Assembly (NCBI GenBank): GCA_963680875.1
Contig: OY804589.1
Coordinates: 17,380,413-17,444,412, forward strand
Reading direction: 5' to 3'
DNA from: Bathymodiolus brooksi
Taxonomy: Eukaryota > Mollusca > Bivalvia > Mytilida > Modiolidae
Length of the DNA stretch: 64,000 nt
Shown: positions 32,701 to 48,100 of the stretch, in pieces
Position numbering within the stretch: position 1 is the first letter of the stretch
Layout: each line of letters begins with the position of its first letter
Program-made: the position numbers and the translations under genes
The notes under the pieces: model-generated
What the model was told of the DNA's origin: nothing
Database searches by the model: none
What the model saw: the letters and a program-made list of their open reading frames with translations, nothing else

Positions 32701-35166
32701 ACAATTCAGAGAAACTGGCAACATTTGGTACATAAGACACAGGATGAAGACAAACAACACTGAGGGGCAATGAAGAATGGACAATCCAGAGAAACTGGCA
32801 ACATTTGGTACACAAGACACAGGATGAAGACAAGGAAAACAAAGGGGAAATCAAGAATGGACAATCCAGAGAAACTGGAAACATTTGGTACACAAGACAC
32901 AGGACGAAGACAATCAAAACTGAGGTCAATCAAGAATGGACAATCCAGAGAAACTGACAACATTGGGTACACAAGACAGAGGATGAAGACAAAGAAAACT
33001 GAGGGACAATGAAGAATGGACAATCCAGAGAAACTGGCAACATTTGGTACACAAGACACAGGATGAAGACAAGGAAAACTAAGGGGAAATCAAGAATGGA
33101 CAATCCAGAGAAACTGGCAACATTTGGTACACAAGACACAGGACGAAGACAATCAAAACTGAGGGCAATCAAGAATGGACAATCCAGAGAAACTGACAAC
33201 ATTGGGTACACAAGACACAGGATGAAGACAAACAAAACTGAGGGGCAAAGAAGAATGGACAATCCAGAGAAACTGACAACATTTGGTACACAAGACACAG
33301 GATGAAGACAAACAAAACTGAGGGGCAATGAAGAATGGACAATCCAGAGAAACTGGCAACATTTGGTACACAAGACACATGACGAAGACAAACAAAACTG
33401 AGGGGCAATGAAGAATGGACAATCCAGAGAAACTGGCAACATTTGGTACACAACACATAGGACGAAGACAAACAAAACTGAGGGGCAACCAAGAATGGAC
33501 AATCCAGAGAATCTGACAACATTTGGTACACAAGACACAGGACGAAGACAAACAAAACTGAGGGGCAATGAAGAATGGGCAATCCAGAGAAACTGGCAAC
33601 ATTGGGTACACAAGACACAGGACGAAGACAAACAAAACTGAGGGGCAATGAAGAATGGACATTTCAGAGAAACTGGCAACATTTGGTACATAAGACATAG
33701 GATGAAGACAAACAACACTGAGGGGCAATGAAGAATGGACAATCCAGAGACACTGGCAACATTTGGTACACAAGACACAGGATGAAGACAAACAAAACTG
33801 AGGGGCAATGAAGAATGGACAATCCAGAGAAACTGACAACATTTGGTACACAAGACACAGGACGAAGACAATCAAAACTGAGGGGCAATCAAGAATGGAC
33901 AATCCAGAGAAACTGACAACATTTGGTACACAAGACACATGACGAAGACAAACAAAACTGAGGGGCAATGAAAAATGGACAATCCAGAGAAACTGGCAAC
34001 ATTTGGTACACAAGACACAGGATGAAGACAAGGAAAACTAAGGGGCAATGAAGAATGGACAATCCAGAGAAACTGGCAACATTTGGTACACAAGACACAG
34101 GACGAAGACAATCAAAACTGAGGGCAATCAAGAATGGACAATCCAGAGAAACTGACAACATTGGGTACACAAGACACAGGATGAAGACAAACAAAACTGA
34201 GGGGCAATGAAGAATGGACAATCCAGAGAAACTGGCAACACTTGGTACACAAGACACAGGACGAAGACAATCAAAACTGATGGGCAATCAAGAATGGACA
34301 ATCCAGAGAAACTGACAACATTTGGTACACAAGACACAGGACGAAGACAATCAAAACAGAGGGGCAATCAAGAATGGACAATCCAGAGAAACTGGCAACA
34401 TTTGGTACACAAGACACATGACGAAGACAAACAAAACTGAGGGGCAATAAAGAATGGACAATCCAGAGAAACTGGCAACATTTGGTACACAACACATAGG
34501 ACGAAGACAAACAAAACTGAGGGGCAATCAAGAATGGACAATCCAGAGAAACTGACAACATTTGGTACACAAGACACATGACGAAGACAAACAAAACTGA
34601 GGGGCAATGAAGAATGGACAATCCAGAGTACCTGGCAACATTTGGTACATAAGACACAGGATGAAGACAAACAACACTGAGGGGCAATGAAGAATGGACA
34701 ATCCAGAGAAACTGGCAACACTTGGTACACAAGATACAGGACGAAGACAATCAAAACTGAGGGGCAATCAAGAATGGACAATCCAGAGAAACTGACAACA
34801 TTGGATACACAAGACAGAGGATGAAGACAAAGAAAACTGAGGGGCAATGAAGAATGGACAATCTAGAGAAACTGGCAACATTTGGTACACAAGACACAGG
34901 ATGAAGACAAGGAAAACTAAGGGGAAATCAAGAATGGACAATCCAGAGAAACTGGCAACATTTGGTACACAAGACACAGGACGAAGACAATCAAAACTGA
35001 GGGCAATCAAGAATGGACAATCCAGAGAAACTGACAACATTGGGTACACAAGACACAGGATGAAGACAAACAAAACTGAGGGGCAATGAAGAATGGACAA
35101 TCCAGAGAAACTGACAACATTTGGTACACAAGACACAGGACGAAGACAATCAAAACTGAGGGGCAA
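28604..35166. repeat. 3,595-bp higher-order duplication
   Basis: Matching segments occur at 28604 and 32200 (offset 3,596), 29813 and 33408, 30612 and 34207, 30933 and 34528, and 31173 and 34768 (offset 3,595). The second copy differs at scattered bases, for example an extra monomer-type change near 33740-34030. It overlaps the right part of the 2,079-bp duplication, so that event and this one are layered. Confidence 0.8.
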
Positions 35167-38100
35167 TCAAGAATGGACAATCCAGAGAAACTGACAACAT
35201 TTGGTACACAAGACACATGACGAAGACAAACAAAACTGAGGGGCAATGAAGAATGCACTATCCAGAGAAACTGGCAACATTTGGTACACAACACATAGGA
35301 CGAAGACAAACAAAACTGAGGGGCAATCAAGAATGGACAATCCAGAGAAACTGACAACATTTGGTACACAAGACACATGACGAAGACAAACAAAACTGAG
35401 GGGCAATGAAGAATGGACAATCCAGAGAAACTGGCAACATTTGGTACATAAGACACAGGATGAAGACAAACAACACTGAGGGGCAATGAAGAATGGACAA
35501 TCCAGAGAAACTGGCAACACTTGGTACACAAGACACAGGACGAAGACAATCAAAACTGATGGGCAATCAAGAATGGACAATCCAGAGAAACTGACAACAT
35601 TGGGTACACAAGACAGAGGATGAAGACAAAGAAAACTGAGGGGCAATGAAGAATGGACAATCCAGAGAAACTGGCAACATTTGGTACACAAGACACAGGA
35701 TGAAGACAAGGAAAACTAAGGGGAAATCATGAATGGACAATCCAGAGAAACTGGCAACATTTGGTACACAAGACACAGGACGAAGACAATCAAAACTGAG
35801 GGCAATCAAGAATGGACAATCCAGAGAAACTGACAACATTGGGTACACAAGACACAGGATGAAGACAAACAAAACTGAGGGGCAATGAAGAATGGACAAT
35901 CCAGAGAAACTGACAACATTTGGTACACAAGACACAGGATGAAGACAAACAAAACTGAGGGGCAATCAAGAATGGACAATCCAGAGAAACTGGAAACATT
36001 TGGTACACAAGACACATGACGAAGACAAACAAAACTGAGGGGCAATGAAGAATGGACAATCCAGAGAAACTGGCAACATTTGGTACACAACACATAGGAC
36101 GAAGACAAACAAAACTGAGGGGCAATCAAGAATGGACAATCCAGAGAAACTGACAACATTTGGTACACAAGACACAGGACGAAGACAAACAAAACTGAGG
36201 GGCAATGAGGAATGGGCAATCCAGAGAAACTGGCAACATTGGGTACACAAGACACAGGACGAAGACAAACAAAACTGAGGGGCAATGAAGAATGGACAAT
36301 CCAGAGAAACTGGCAACATTTGGTACATAAGACACAGGATGAAGACAAACAACACTGAGGGGCAATGAAGAATGGACAATCCAGAGAAACTGGCAACATT
36401 TGGTACACAAGACACAGGATGAAGACAAGGAAAACTAAGGGGCAATGAAGAATGGGCAATCCAGAGAAACTGGCAACATTTGGTACACAAGACACAGGAC
36501 GAAGACAATCAAAACTGAGGGGCAATCAAGAATGGACAATCCAGAGAAACTGACAACATTGGGTACACAAGACAGAGGATGAAGACAAACAACACTGAGG
36601 GGCAATGAAGAATGGACAATCCAGAGAAACTGGCAACATTTGGTACACAAGACACAGGATGAAGACAAGGAAAACTAAGGGGCAATGAAGAATGGACAAT
36701 CCAGAGAAACTGGAAACATTTGGTACACAAGACACAGGACGAAGACAATCAAAACTGAGGGGCAATGAAGAATGGACAATCCAGAGAAACTGACAACATT
36801 TGGTACACAAGACACAGGACGAAGACAATCAAAACTGAGGGGCAATCAAGAATGGACAATCCAGAGAAACTGACAACATTGGGTACACAAGACACAGGAT
36901 GAAGACAAGCAAAACTGAGGGGCAATCAAGAATGGACAATCCAGAGAAACTGGCAACATTTGGTACACAAGACACAGGATGAAGACAAACAAAACTGAGG
37001 GGCAATGAAGAATGGCAATCCAGAGAAACTGGCAACATTTGGTACACAAGACACAGGATGAAGACAAGGAAAACTAAGGGGAAATCAAGAATGGACAATC
37101 CAGAGAAACTGGCAACATTTGGTACACAAGACACAGGACGAAGACAATCAAAACTGAGGGGCAATCAAGAATGGACAATCCAGAGAAACTGGCAACATTT
37201 GGTACACAAGACACAGGATGAAGACAAACAAAACTGAGGGGCAATGAAGAATGGACAATCCAGAGAAACTGGCAACATTTGGTACACAACACATAGGACG
37301 AAGACAAACAAAACTGAGGGGCAATGAAGAATGGACAATCCAGAGAAACTGACAACATTTGGTACACAAGACAAAGGACGAAGACAAACAAAACTGAGGG
37401 GCAATGAAGAATGACAATCCAGAGAAACTGGCAAGATTGGGTACACAAGACACAGGACGAAGACAAACGAAACTGAGGCGCAATGAAGAATGGACAATCC
37501 ATAGAAACTGGCAACATTTGGTACATAAGACACAGGATGAAGACAAACACCACTGAGGGGGCAATCAAGAATGGATAATCCAGAGAAACTGGCAACATTT
37601 GGTACACAAGACACAGGATGAAGACAAGGAAAACTAAGGGGAAATCAAGAATGGACAATCCAGAGAAACTGGCAACATTGGCTACACAAGACACATGACG
37701 AAGACAAACAAAACTGAGGGGCAATGAAGAATGATCAATCCAGAGAAACTGGCAACATTTGGTACACAACACATAGGACGAAGACAAACAAAACTGAGGG
37801 GCAATCAAGAATGGACAATCCAGAGAAACTGACAACATTTGGTACACAAGACAAAGGACGAAGACAAACAAAACTGAGGGGCAATGAAGAATGGCAATCC
37901 AGAGAAACTGGCAACATTGGGTACACAAGACACAGGATGAAGACAAGGAAAACTAAGGGGAAATCAAGAATGGACAATCCAGAGAAACTGGCAACATTTG
38001 GTACACAAGACACAGGACGAAGACAATCAAAACTGAGGGGCAATCAAGAATGGACAATCCAGAGAAACTGACAACATTTGGTACACAAGACACAGGATGA

Positions 38101-41100
38101 AGACAAACAAAACTGAGGGGCAATGAAGAATGGACAATCCAGAGAAACTGGCAACATTTGGTACACAACACATAGGACGAAGACAAACAAAACTGAGGGG
38201 CAATCAAGAATGGACAATCCAGAGAAACTGACAACATTTGGTACACAAGACACATGACGAAGACAAACAAAACTGAGGGGCAATGAAGAATGACAATCCA
38301 GAGAAACTGGCAACATTGGGTACACAAGACACAGGACGAAGACAAACGAAATTGAGGCGCAATGAAGAATGGACAATCCAGAGAAACTGGCAACATTTGG
38401 TACATAAGACACAGGATGAAGACAAACACCACTGAGGGGGCAATCAAGAATGGATAATCCAGAGAAACTGGCAACATTTGGTACACAAGACACAGGATGA
38501 AGACAAGGAAAACTAAGGGGAAATCAAGAATGGACAATCCAGAGAAACTGGCAACATTTGGTACACAAGACACAGGACGAAGACAATCAAAACTGAGGGG
38601 CAATCAAGAATGGACAATCCAGAGAAACTGACAACATTGGGTACACAAGACACAGGATGAAGACAAACAAAACTGAGGGGCAATGAAGAATGGACAATCC
38701 AGAGAAACTGGCAACATTTGGTACACAAGACACATGACGAAGACAAACAAAACTGAGGGGCAATGAAGAATGGACAATCCAGAGAAACTGGCAACATTTG
38801 GTACATAAGACACAGGATGAAGACAAACAACACTGAGGGGCAATGAAGAATGGACAATCCAGAGAAACTGGCAACATTTGGTACATAAGACACAGGATGA
38901 AGACAAACAACACTGAGGGGCAATGAAGAATGGACAATCCAGAGAAACTGGCAACACTTGGTACACAAGACACAGGACGAAGACAATCAAAACTGATGGG
39001 CAATCAAGAATGGACAATCCAGAGAAACTGACAACATTGGGTACACAAGACAGAGGATGAAGACAAAGAAAACTGAGGGGCAATGAAGAATGGACAATCC
39101 AGAGAAACTGGCAACATTTGGTACACAAGAAACAGGATGAAGACAAGGAAAACTAAGGGGAAATCATGAATGGACAATCCAGAGAAACTGGCAACATTTG
39201 GTACACAAAACACAGGACGAAGACAAACAAAACAGAGGGGCAATGAGGAATGGGCAATCCAGAGAAATTGGCAACATTGGGTACACAAGACACAGGACGA
39301 AGACAAACAAAACTGAGGGGCAATGAAGAATGGACAATCCAGAGAAACTGGCAACATTTGGTACATAAGACACAGGATGAAGACAAACAACACTGAGGGG
39401 CAATGAAGAATGGACAATCCAGAGAAACTGGCAACATTTGGTACACAAGACACAGGATGAAGACAAGGAAAACTAAGGGGCAATGAAGAATGGGCAATCC
39501 AGAGAAACTGGAAACATTTGGTACACAAGACACAGGACGAAGACAATCAAAACTGAGGGGCAATCAAGAATGGACAATCCAGAGAAACTGACAACATTGG
39601 GTACACAAAACACAGGACGAAGACAAACAAAACAGAGGGGCAATGAGGAATGGGCAATCCAGAGAAATTGGCAACATTGGGTACACAAGACACAGGACGA
39701 AGACAAACAAAACTGAGGGGCAATGAAGAATGGACAATCCAGAGAAACTGGCAACATTTGGTACATAAGACACAGGATGAAGACAAACAACACTGAGGGG
39801 CAATGAAGAATGGACAATCCAGAGAAACTGGCAACATTTGGTACACAAGACACAGGATGAAGACAAGGAAAACTAAGGGGCAATGAAGAATGGGCAATCC
39901 AGAGAAACTGGAAACATTTGGTACACAAGACACAGGACGAAGACAATCAAAACTGAGGGGCAATCAAGAATGGACAATCCAGAGAAACTGACAACATTGG
40001 GTACACAAGACAGAGGATGAAGACAAACAACACTGAGGGGCAATGAAGAATGGACAATCCAGAGAAACTGGCAACATTTGGTACACAAGACACAGGATGA
40101 AGACAAGGAAAACTAAGGGGCAATGAAGAATGGACAATCCAGAGAAACTGGAAACATTTGGTACACAAGACAAAGGACGAAGACAATCAAAACTGAGGGG
40201 CAATGAAGAATGGACAATCCAGAGAAACTGACAACATTTTGTACACAAGACACAGGACGAAGACAATCAAAACTGAGGGGCAATCAAGAATCGACAATCC
40301 AGAGAAACTGACAACATTGGGTACACAAGACACAGGATGAAGACAAACAAAACTGAGGGGCAATGAAGAATGGACAATCCAGAGAAACTGGCAACATTTG
40401 GTACACAAGACACAGGATGAAGACAAACAAAACTGAGGGGCAATCAAGAATGGACAATCCAGAGAAACTGGCAACATTGGGTACACAAGACACATGACGA
40501 AGACAAACAAAACTGAGGGGCAATGAAGAATGGACAATCCAGAGAAACTGGCAACATTTGGTACACAACACATAGGACGAAGACAAACAAAACTGAGGGG
40601 CAATCAAGAATGGACAATCCAGAGAAACTGACAACATTTGGTACACAAGACAAAGGACGAAGACAAACAAAACTGAGGGGCAATGAAGAATGGCAATCCA
40701 GAGAAACTGGCAACATTTGGTACACAAGACACAGGATGAAGACAAGGAAAACTAAGGGGAAATCAAGAATGGACAATCCAGAGAAACTGGCAACATTTGG
40801 TACACAAGACACAGGACGAAGACAATCAAAACTGAGGGGCAATCAAGAATGGACAATCCAGAGAAACTGGCAACATTTGGTACACAAGACACAGGATGAA
40901 GACAAACAAAACTGAGGGGCAATGAAGAATGGACAATCCAGAGAAACTGGCAACATTTGGTACACAACACATAGGACGAAGACAAACAAAACTGAGGGGC
41001 AATCAAGAATGGACAATCCAGAGAAACTGACAACATTTGGTACACAAGACAAAGGACGAAGACAAACAAAACTGAGGGGCAATGAAGAATGACAATCCAG

Positions 41101-42196
41101 AGAAACTGGCAACATTGGGTACACAAGACACAGGACGAAGACAAACGAAACTGAGGCGCAATGAAGAATGGACAATCCATAGAAACTGGCAACATTTGGT
41201 ACATAAGACACAGGATGAAGACAAACAACACTGAGGGGGCAATCAAGAATGGATAATCCAGAGAAACTGGCAACATTTGGTACACAAGACACAGGATGAA
41301 GACAAGGAAAACTAAGGGGAAATCAAGAATGGACAATCCAGAGAAACTGGCAACATTTGGTACACAAGACACAGGACGAAGACAATCAAAACTGAGGGGC
41401 AATCAAGAATGGACAATCCAGAGAAACTGACAACATTGGGTACACAAGACACAGGATGAAGACAAACAAAACTGAGGGGCAATGAAGAATGGACAATCCA
41501 GAGAAAATGGCAACATTTGGTACACAAGACACAGGATGAAGACAAACAAAACTGAGGGGCAATCAAGAATGGACAATCCAGAGAAACTGGCAACATTGGG
41601 TACACAAGACAAATGACCAAGACAAACAAAACTGAGGGGCAATGAAGAATGGACAATCCAGAGAAACTGGCAACATTTGGTACACAACACATAGGACGAA
41701 GACAAACAAAACTGAGGGGCAATCAAGAATGGACAATCCAGAGAAACTGACAACATTTGGTACGCAAGACACAGGACGAAGACAAACAAAACTGAGGGGC
41801 AATCAAGAATGGTAATCCAGAGAAACTGGCAACATTGGGTACACAAGACACATGACAAAGACAAACAAAACTGAGCGGCAATGAAGAATGGATAATCCAG
41901 AGAAACTGGCAACATTTGGTACACAACACATAGGACGAAGACAAACAAAACTGAGGGGCAATCAAGAATGGACAATCCAGAGAAACTGACAACATTTGGT
42001 ACACAAGACAAAGGACGAAGACAAACAAAACTGAGGGGCAATGAAGAATGGCAATCCAGAGAAACTGGCAACATTTGGTACACAAGACACAGGATGAAGA
42101 CAAGGAAAACTAAGGGGAAATCAAGAATGGACAATCCAGAGAAACTGGCAACATTTGGTACACAAGACACAGGACGAAGACAATCAAAACTGAGGG

Positions 42197-45100
42197 TCAA
42201 TCAAGAATGGACAATCCAGAGAAACTGACAACATTAGGTACACAAGACACAGGATGAAGACAAACAAAACTGAGGGGCAATGAAGAATGGACAATCCAGA
42301 GAAACTGGCAACATTTGGTACACAAGACACAGGATGAAGACAAAAAAAACTGAAGGGCAATCAAGAATGGACAATCCAGAGAAACTGGCAACATTTGGTA
42401 CACCAGACACATGACGAAGACAAACAAAACTGAGGGGCAATGAAGAATGGACAATCCAGAGAAACTGGCAACATTTGGTACACAACACATAGGACGAAGA
42501 CAAACAAAACTGAGGGGCAATCAAGAATGGACAATCCAGAGAAACTGACAACATTTGGTACACAAGACACATGACGAAGACAAACAAAACTGAGGGGCAA
42601 TGAAGAATGGGCAATCCAGAGAAACTGGCAACATTGGGTACACAAGACACAGGACGAAGACAAACAAAACTGAGGGGCAATGAAGAATGGACAATCCAAA
42701 GAAACTGGCAACATTTGGTACATAAGACACAGGATGAAGACAAACAACACTGAGGGGCAATGAAGAATGGACAATCCAGAGAAACTGGCAACATTTGGTA
42801 CACAAGACACAGGATGAAGACAAGGAAAACTAAGGGGAAATCAAGAATGGACAATCCAGAGAAACTGGAAACATTTGGTACACAAGACACAGGACGAAGA
42901 CAATCAAAACTGAGGGGCAATCAAGAATGGACAATCCAGAGAAACTGACAACATTGGGTACACAAGACAGAGGATGAAGACAAAGAAAACTGAGGGGCAA
43001 TGAAGAATGGACAATCCAGAGAAACTGGCAACATTTAGTACACAAGACACAGGATGAAGACAAACAAAACTGAGGGGCAATCAAAAATGGACAATCCAGA
43101 GAAACTGGCAACATTGGGTACACAAGACACATGACGAAGACAAACAAAACTGAGGGGCAATGAAGAATGGACAATCCAGAGAAACTGGCAACATTTGGTA
43201 CACAACACATAGGACGAAGACAAACAAAACTGAGGGGCAATGACGAATGGACAATCCAGAGAAACTGGCAACATTGGGTACACAAGACACATGACGAAGA
43301 CAAACAAAACTGAGGGGCAATGAAGAATGGACAATCCAGAGAAACTGGCAACATTTGGTACACAACACATAGGACGAAGACAAACAAAACTGAGGGGCAA
43401 TCAAGAATGGACAATCCAGAGAAACTGACAACATTTGGTACACAAGACAAAGGACGAAGACAAACAAAACTGAGGGGCAATGAAGAATGGCAATCCAGAG
43501 AAACTGGCAACATTTGGTACACAAGACACAGGATGAAGACAAGGAAAACTAAGGGGAAATCAAGAATGGACAATCCAGAGAAACTGGCAACATTTGGTAC
43601 ACAAGACACAGGACGAAGACAATCAAAACTGAGGGGCAATCAAGAATGGACAATCCAGAGAAACTGACAACATTGGGTACACAAGACACAGGATGAAGAC
43701 AAACAAAACTGAGGGGCAATGAAGAATGGACAATCCAGAGAAACTGGCAACATTTAGTACACCAGACACAGGATGAAGACAAACAAAACTGAGGGGCAAT
43801 GACGAATGGACAATCCAGAGAAACTGGCAACATTTGGTACACAACACATAGGACGAAGACAAACAAAACTGAGGGGCAATCAAGAATGGACAATCCATAG
43901 AAACTGACATTTGGTACACAAGACACAGGACGAAGACAATCAAAACTGAGGGGCAATGAAGAATGGACAATCCAGAGAAACTGGCAACATTTGGTACACA
44001 AGACACAGGATGAAGACAAACAAAACTGAGGGGCAATGAAGAATGGACAATCCAGAGAAACTGGCAACATTTGGTACACAACACATAGGACGAAGACAAA
44101 CAAAACTGAGGGGCAATCAAGAATGGACAATCCAGAGAAACTGACAACATTTGGTACACAAGACAAAGGACGAAGACAAACAAAACTGAGGGGCAATGAA
44201 GAATGGCAATCCAGAGAAACTGGCAACATTTGGTACACAAGACACAGGATGAAGACAAGGAAAACTAAGGGGAAATCAAGAATGGACAATCCAGAGAAAC
44301 TGGCAACATTTGGTACACAAGACACAGGACGAAGACAATCAAAACTGAGGGGCAATCAAGAATGGACAATCCAGAGAAACTGACAACATTGGGTACACAT
44401 GACACAGGATGAAGACAAACAAAACTGAGGGGCAATGAAGAATGGACAATCCAGAGAAACTGGCAACATTTAGTACACCAGACACAGGATGAAGACAAAC
44501 AAAACTGAGGGGCAATCAAGAATGGACAATCCAGAGAAACTGGCAACATTTGGTACACAAGACACATGACGAAGGCAAACAAAACTGAGGGGCAATGACG
44601 AATGGACAATCCAGAGAAACTGGCAACATTTGGTACACAACACATAGGACGAAGACAAACAAAACTGAGGGGCAATCAAGAATGGACAATCCATAGAAAC
44701 TGACAACATTTGGTACACAAGACACAGGACGAAGACAATCAAAACTGAGGGGCAATGAAGAATGGACAATCCAGAGAAACTGGCAACATTTGGTACACAA
44801 GACACAGGATGAAGACAAACAAAACTGAGGGGCAATGAAGAATGGACAATCCAGAGAAACTGGCAACATTTGGTACACAACACATAGGACGAAGACAAAC
44901 AAAACTGAGGGGCAATCAAGAATGGACAATCCAGAGAAACTGACAACATTTGGTACACAAGACAAAGGACGAAGACAAACAAAACTGAGGGGCAATGAAG
45001 AATGACAATCCAGAGAAACTGGCAACATTGGGTACACAAGACACAGGACGAAGACAAACGAAACTGAGGCGCAATGAAGAATGGACAATCCATAGAAACT

Positions 45101-48100
45101 GGCAACATTTGGTACATAAGACACAGGATGAAGACAAACAACACTGAGGGGGCAATCAAGAATGGATAATCCAGAGAAACTGGCAACATTTGGTACACAA
45201 GACACAGGATGAAGACAAGGAAAACTAAGGGGAAATCAAGAATGGACAATCCAGAGAAACTGGCAACATTTGGTACACAAGACACAGGACGAAGACAATC
45301 AAAACTGAGGGGCAATCAAGAATGGACAATCCAGAGAAACTGACAACATTGGGTACACAAGACACAGGATGAAGACAAACAAAACTGAGGGGCAATGAAG
45401 AATGGACAATCCAGAGAAAATGGCAACATTTGGTACACAAGACACAGGATGAAGACAAACAAAACTGAGGGGCAATCAAGAATGGACAATCCAGAGAAAC
45501 TGGCAACATTGGGTACACAAGACAAATGACCAAGACAAACAAAACTGAGGGGCAATGAAGAATGGACAATCCAGAGAAACTGGCAACATTTGGTACACAA
45601 CACATAGGACGAAGACAAACAAAACTGAGGGGCAATCAAGAATGGACAATCCAGAGAAACTGACAACATTTGGTACGCAAGACACAGGACGAAGACAAAC
45701 AAAACTGAGGGGCAATGAAGAATGGTAATCCAGAGAAACTGGCAACATTGGGTACACAAGACACATGACAAAGACAAACAAAACTGAGCGGCAATGAAGA
45801 ATGGATAATCCAGAGAAACTGGCAACATTTGGTACACAAGACAAAGGACGAAGACAAACAAAACTGAGGGGCAATGAAGAATGGCAATCCAGAGAAACTG
45901 GCAACATTTGGTACACAAGACACAGGATGAAGACAAGGAAAACTAAGGGGAAATCAAGAATGGACAATCCAGAGAAACTGGCAACATTTGGTACACAAGA
46001 CACAGGACGAAGACAATCAAAACTGAGGGTCAATCAAGAATGGACAATCCAGAGAAACTGACAACATTAGGTACACAAGACACAGGATGAAGACAAACAA
46101 AACTGAGGGGCAATGAAGAATGGACAATCCAGAGAAACTGGCAACATTTGGTACACAAGACACAGGATGAAGACAAAAAAAACTGAAGGGCAATCAAGAA
46201 TGGACAATCCAGAGAAACTGGCAACATTTGGTACACCAGACACATGACGAAGACAAACAAAACTGAGGGGCAATGAAGAATGGACAATCCAGAGAAACTG
46301 GCAACATTTGGTACACAACACATAGGACGAAGACAAACAAAACTGAGGGGCAATCAAGAATGGACAATCCAGAGAAACTGACAACATTTGGTACACAAGA
46401 CACATGACGAAGACAAACAAAACTGAGGGGCAATGAAGAATGGGCAATCCAGAGAAACTGGCAACATTGGGTACACAAGACACAGGACGAAGACAAACAA
46501 AACTGAGGGGCAATGAAGAATGGACAATCCAAAGAAACTGGCAACATTTGGTACATAAGACACAGGATGAAGACAAACAACACTGAGGGGCAATGAAGAA
46601 TGGACAATCCAGAGAAACTGGCAACATTTGGTACACAACACATAGGACGAAGACAAACAAAACTGAGGGGCAATCAAGAATGGACAATCCAGAGAAACTG
46701 ACAACATTTGGTACACAAGACAAAGGACGAAGACAAACAAAACTGAGGGGCAATGAAGAATGGCAATCCAGAGAAACTGGCAACATTTGGTACACAAGAC
46801 ACAGGACGAAGACAATCAAAACTGAGGGTCAATCAAGAATGGACAATCCAGAGAAACTGACAACATTAGGTACACAAGACACAGGATGAAGACAAACAAA
46901 ACTGAGGGGCAATGAAGAATGGACAATCCAGAGAAACTGGCAACATTTGGTACACAAGACACAGGATGAAGACAAAAAAAACTGAAGGGCAATCAAGAAT
47001 GGACAATCCAGAGAAACTGGCAACATTTGGTACACCAGACACATGACGAAGACAAACAAAACTGAGGGGCAATGAAGAATGGACAATCCAGAGAAACTGG
47101 CAACATTTGGTACACAACACATAGGACGAAGACAAACAAAACTGAGGGGCAATCAAGAATGGACAATCCAGAGAAACTGACAACATTTGGTACACAAGAC
47201 ACATGACGAAGACAAACAAAACTGAGGGGCAATGAAGAATGGGCAATCCAGAGAAACTGGCAACATTGGGTACACAAGACACAGGACGAAGACAAACAAA
47301 ACTGAGGGGCAATGAAGAATGGACAATCCAAAGAAACTGGCAACATTTGGTACATAAGACACAGGATGAAGACAAACAACACTGAGGGGCAATGAAGAAT
47401 GGACAATCCAGAGAAACTGGCAACATTTGGTACACAAGACACAGGATGAAGACAAGGAAAACTAAGGGGAAATCAAGAATGGACAATCCAGAGAAACTGG
47501 AAACATTTGGTACACAAGACACAGGACGAAGACAATCAAAACTGAGGGGCAATCAAGAATGGACAATCCAGAGAAACTGACAACATTGGGTACACAAGAC
47601 AGAGGATGAAGACAATCAAAACTGAGGGGCAATGAAGAATGGACAATCCAGAGAAACTGGCAACATTTAGTACACAAGACACAGGATGAAGACAAACAAA
47701 ACTGAGGGGCAATCAAAAATGGACAATCCAGAGAAACTGGCAACATTGGGTACACAAGACACATGACGAAGACAAACAAAACTGAGGGGCAATGAAGAAT
47801 GGACAATCCAGAGAAACTGGCAACATTTGGTACACAACACATAGGACGAAGACAAACAAAACTGAGGGGCAATGACGAATGGACAATCCAGAGAAACTGG
47901 CAACATTGGGTACACAAGACACATGACGAAGACAAACAAAACTGAGGGGCAATGAAGAATGGACAATCCAGAGAAACTGGCAACATTTGGTACACAACAC
48001 ATAGGACGAAGACAAACAAAACTGAGGGGCAATCAAGAATGGACAATCCAGAGAAACTGACAACATTTGGTACACAAGACAAAGGACGAAGACAAACAAA

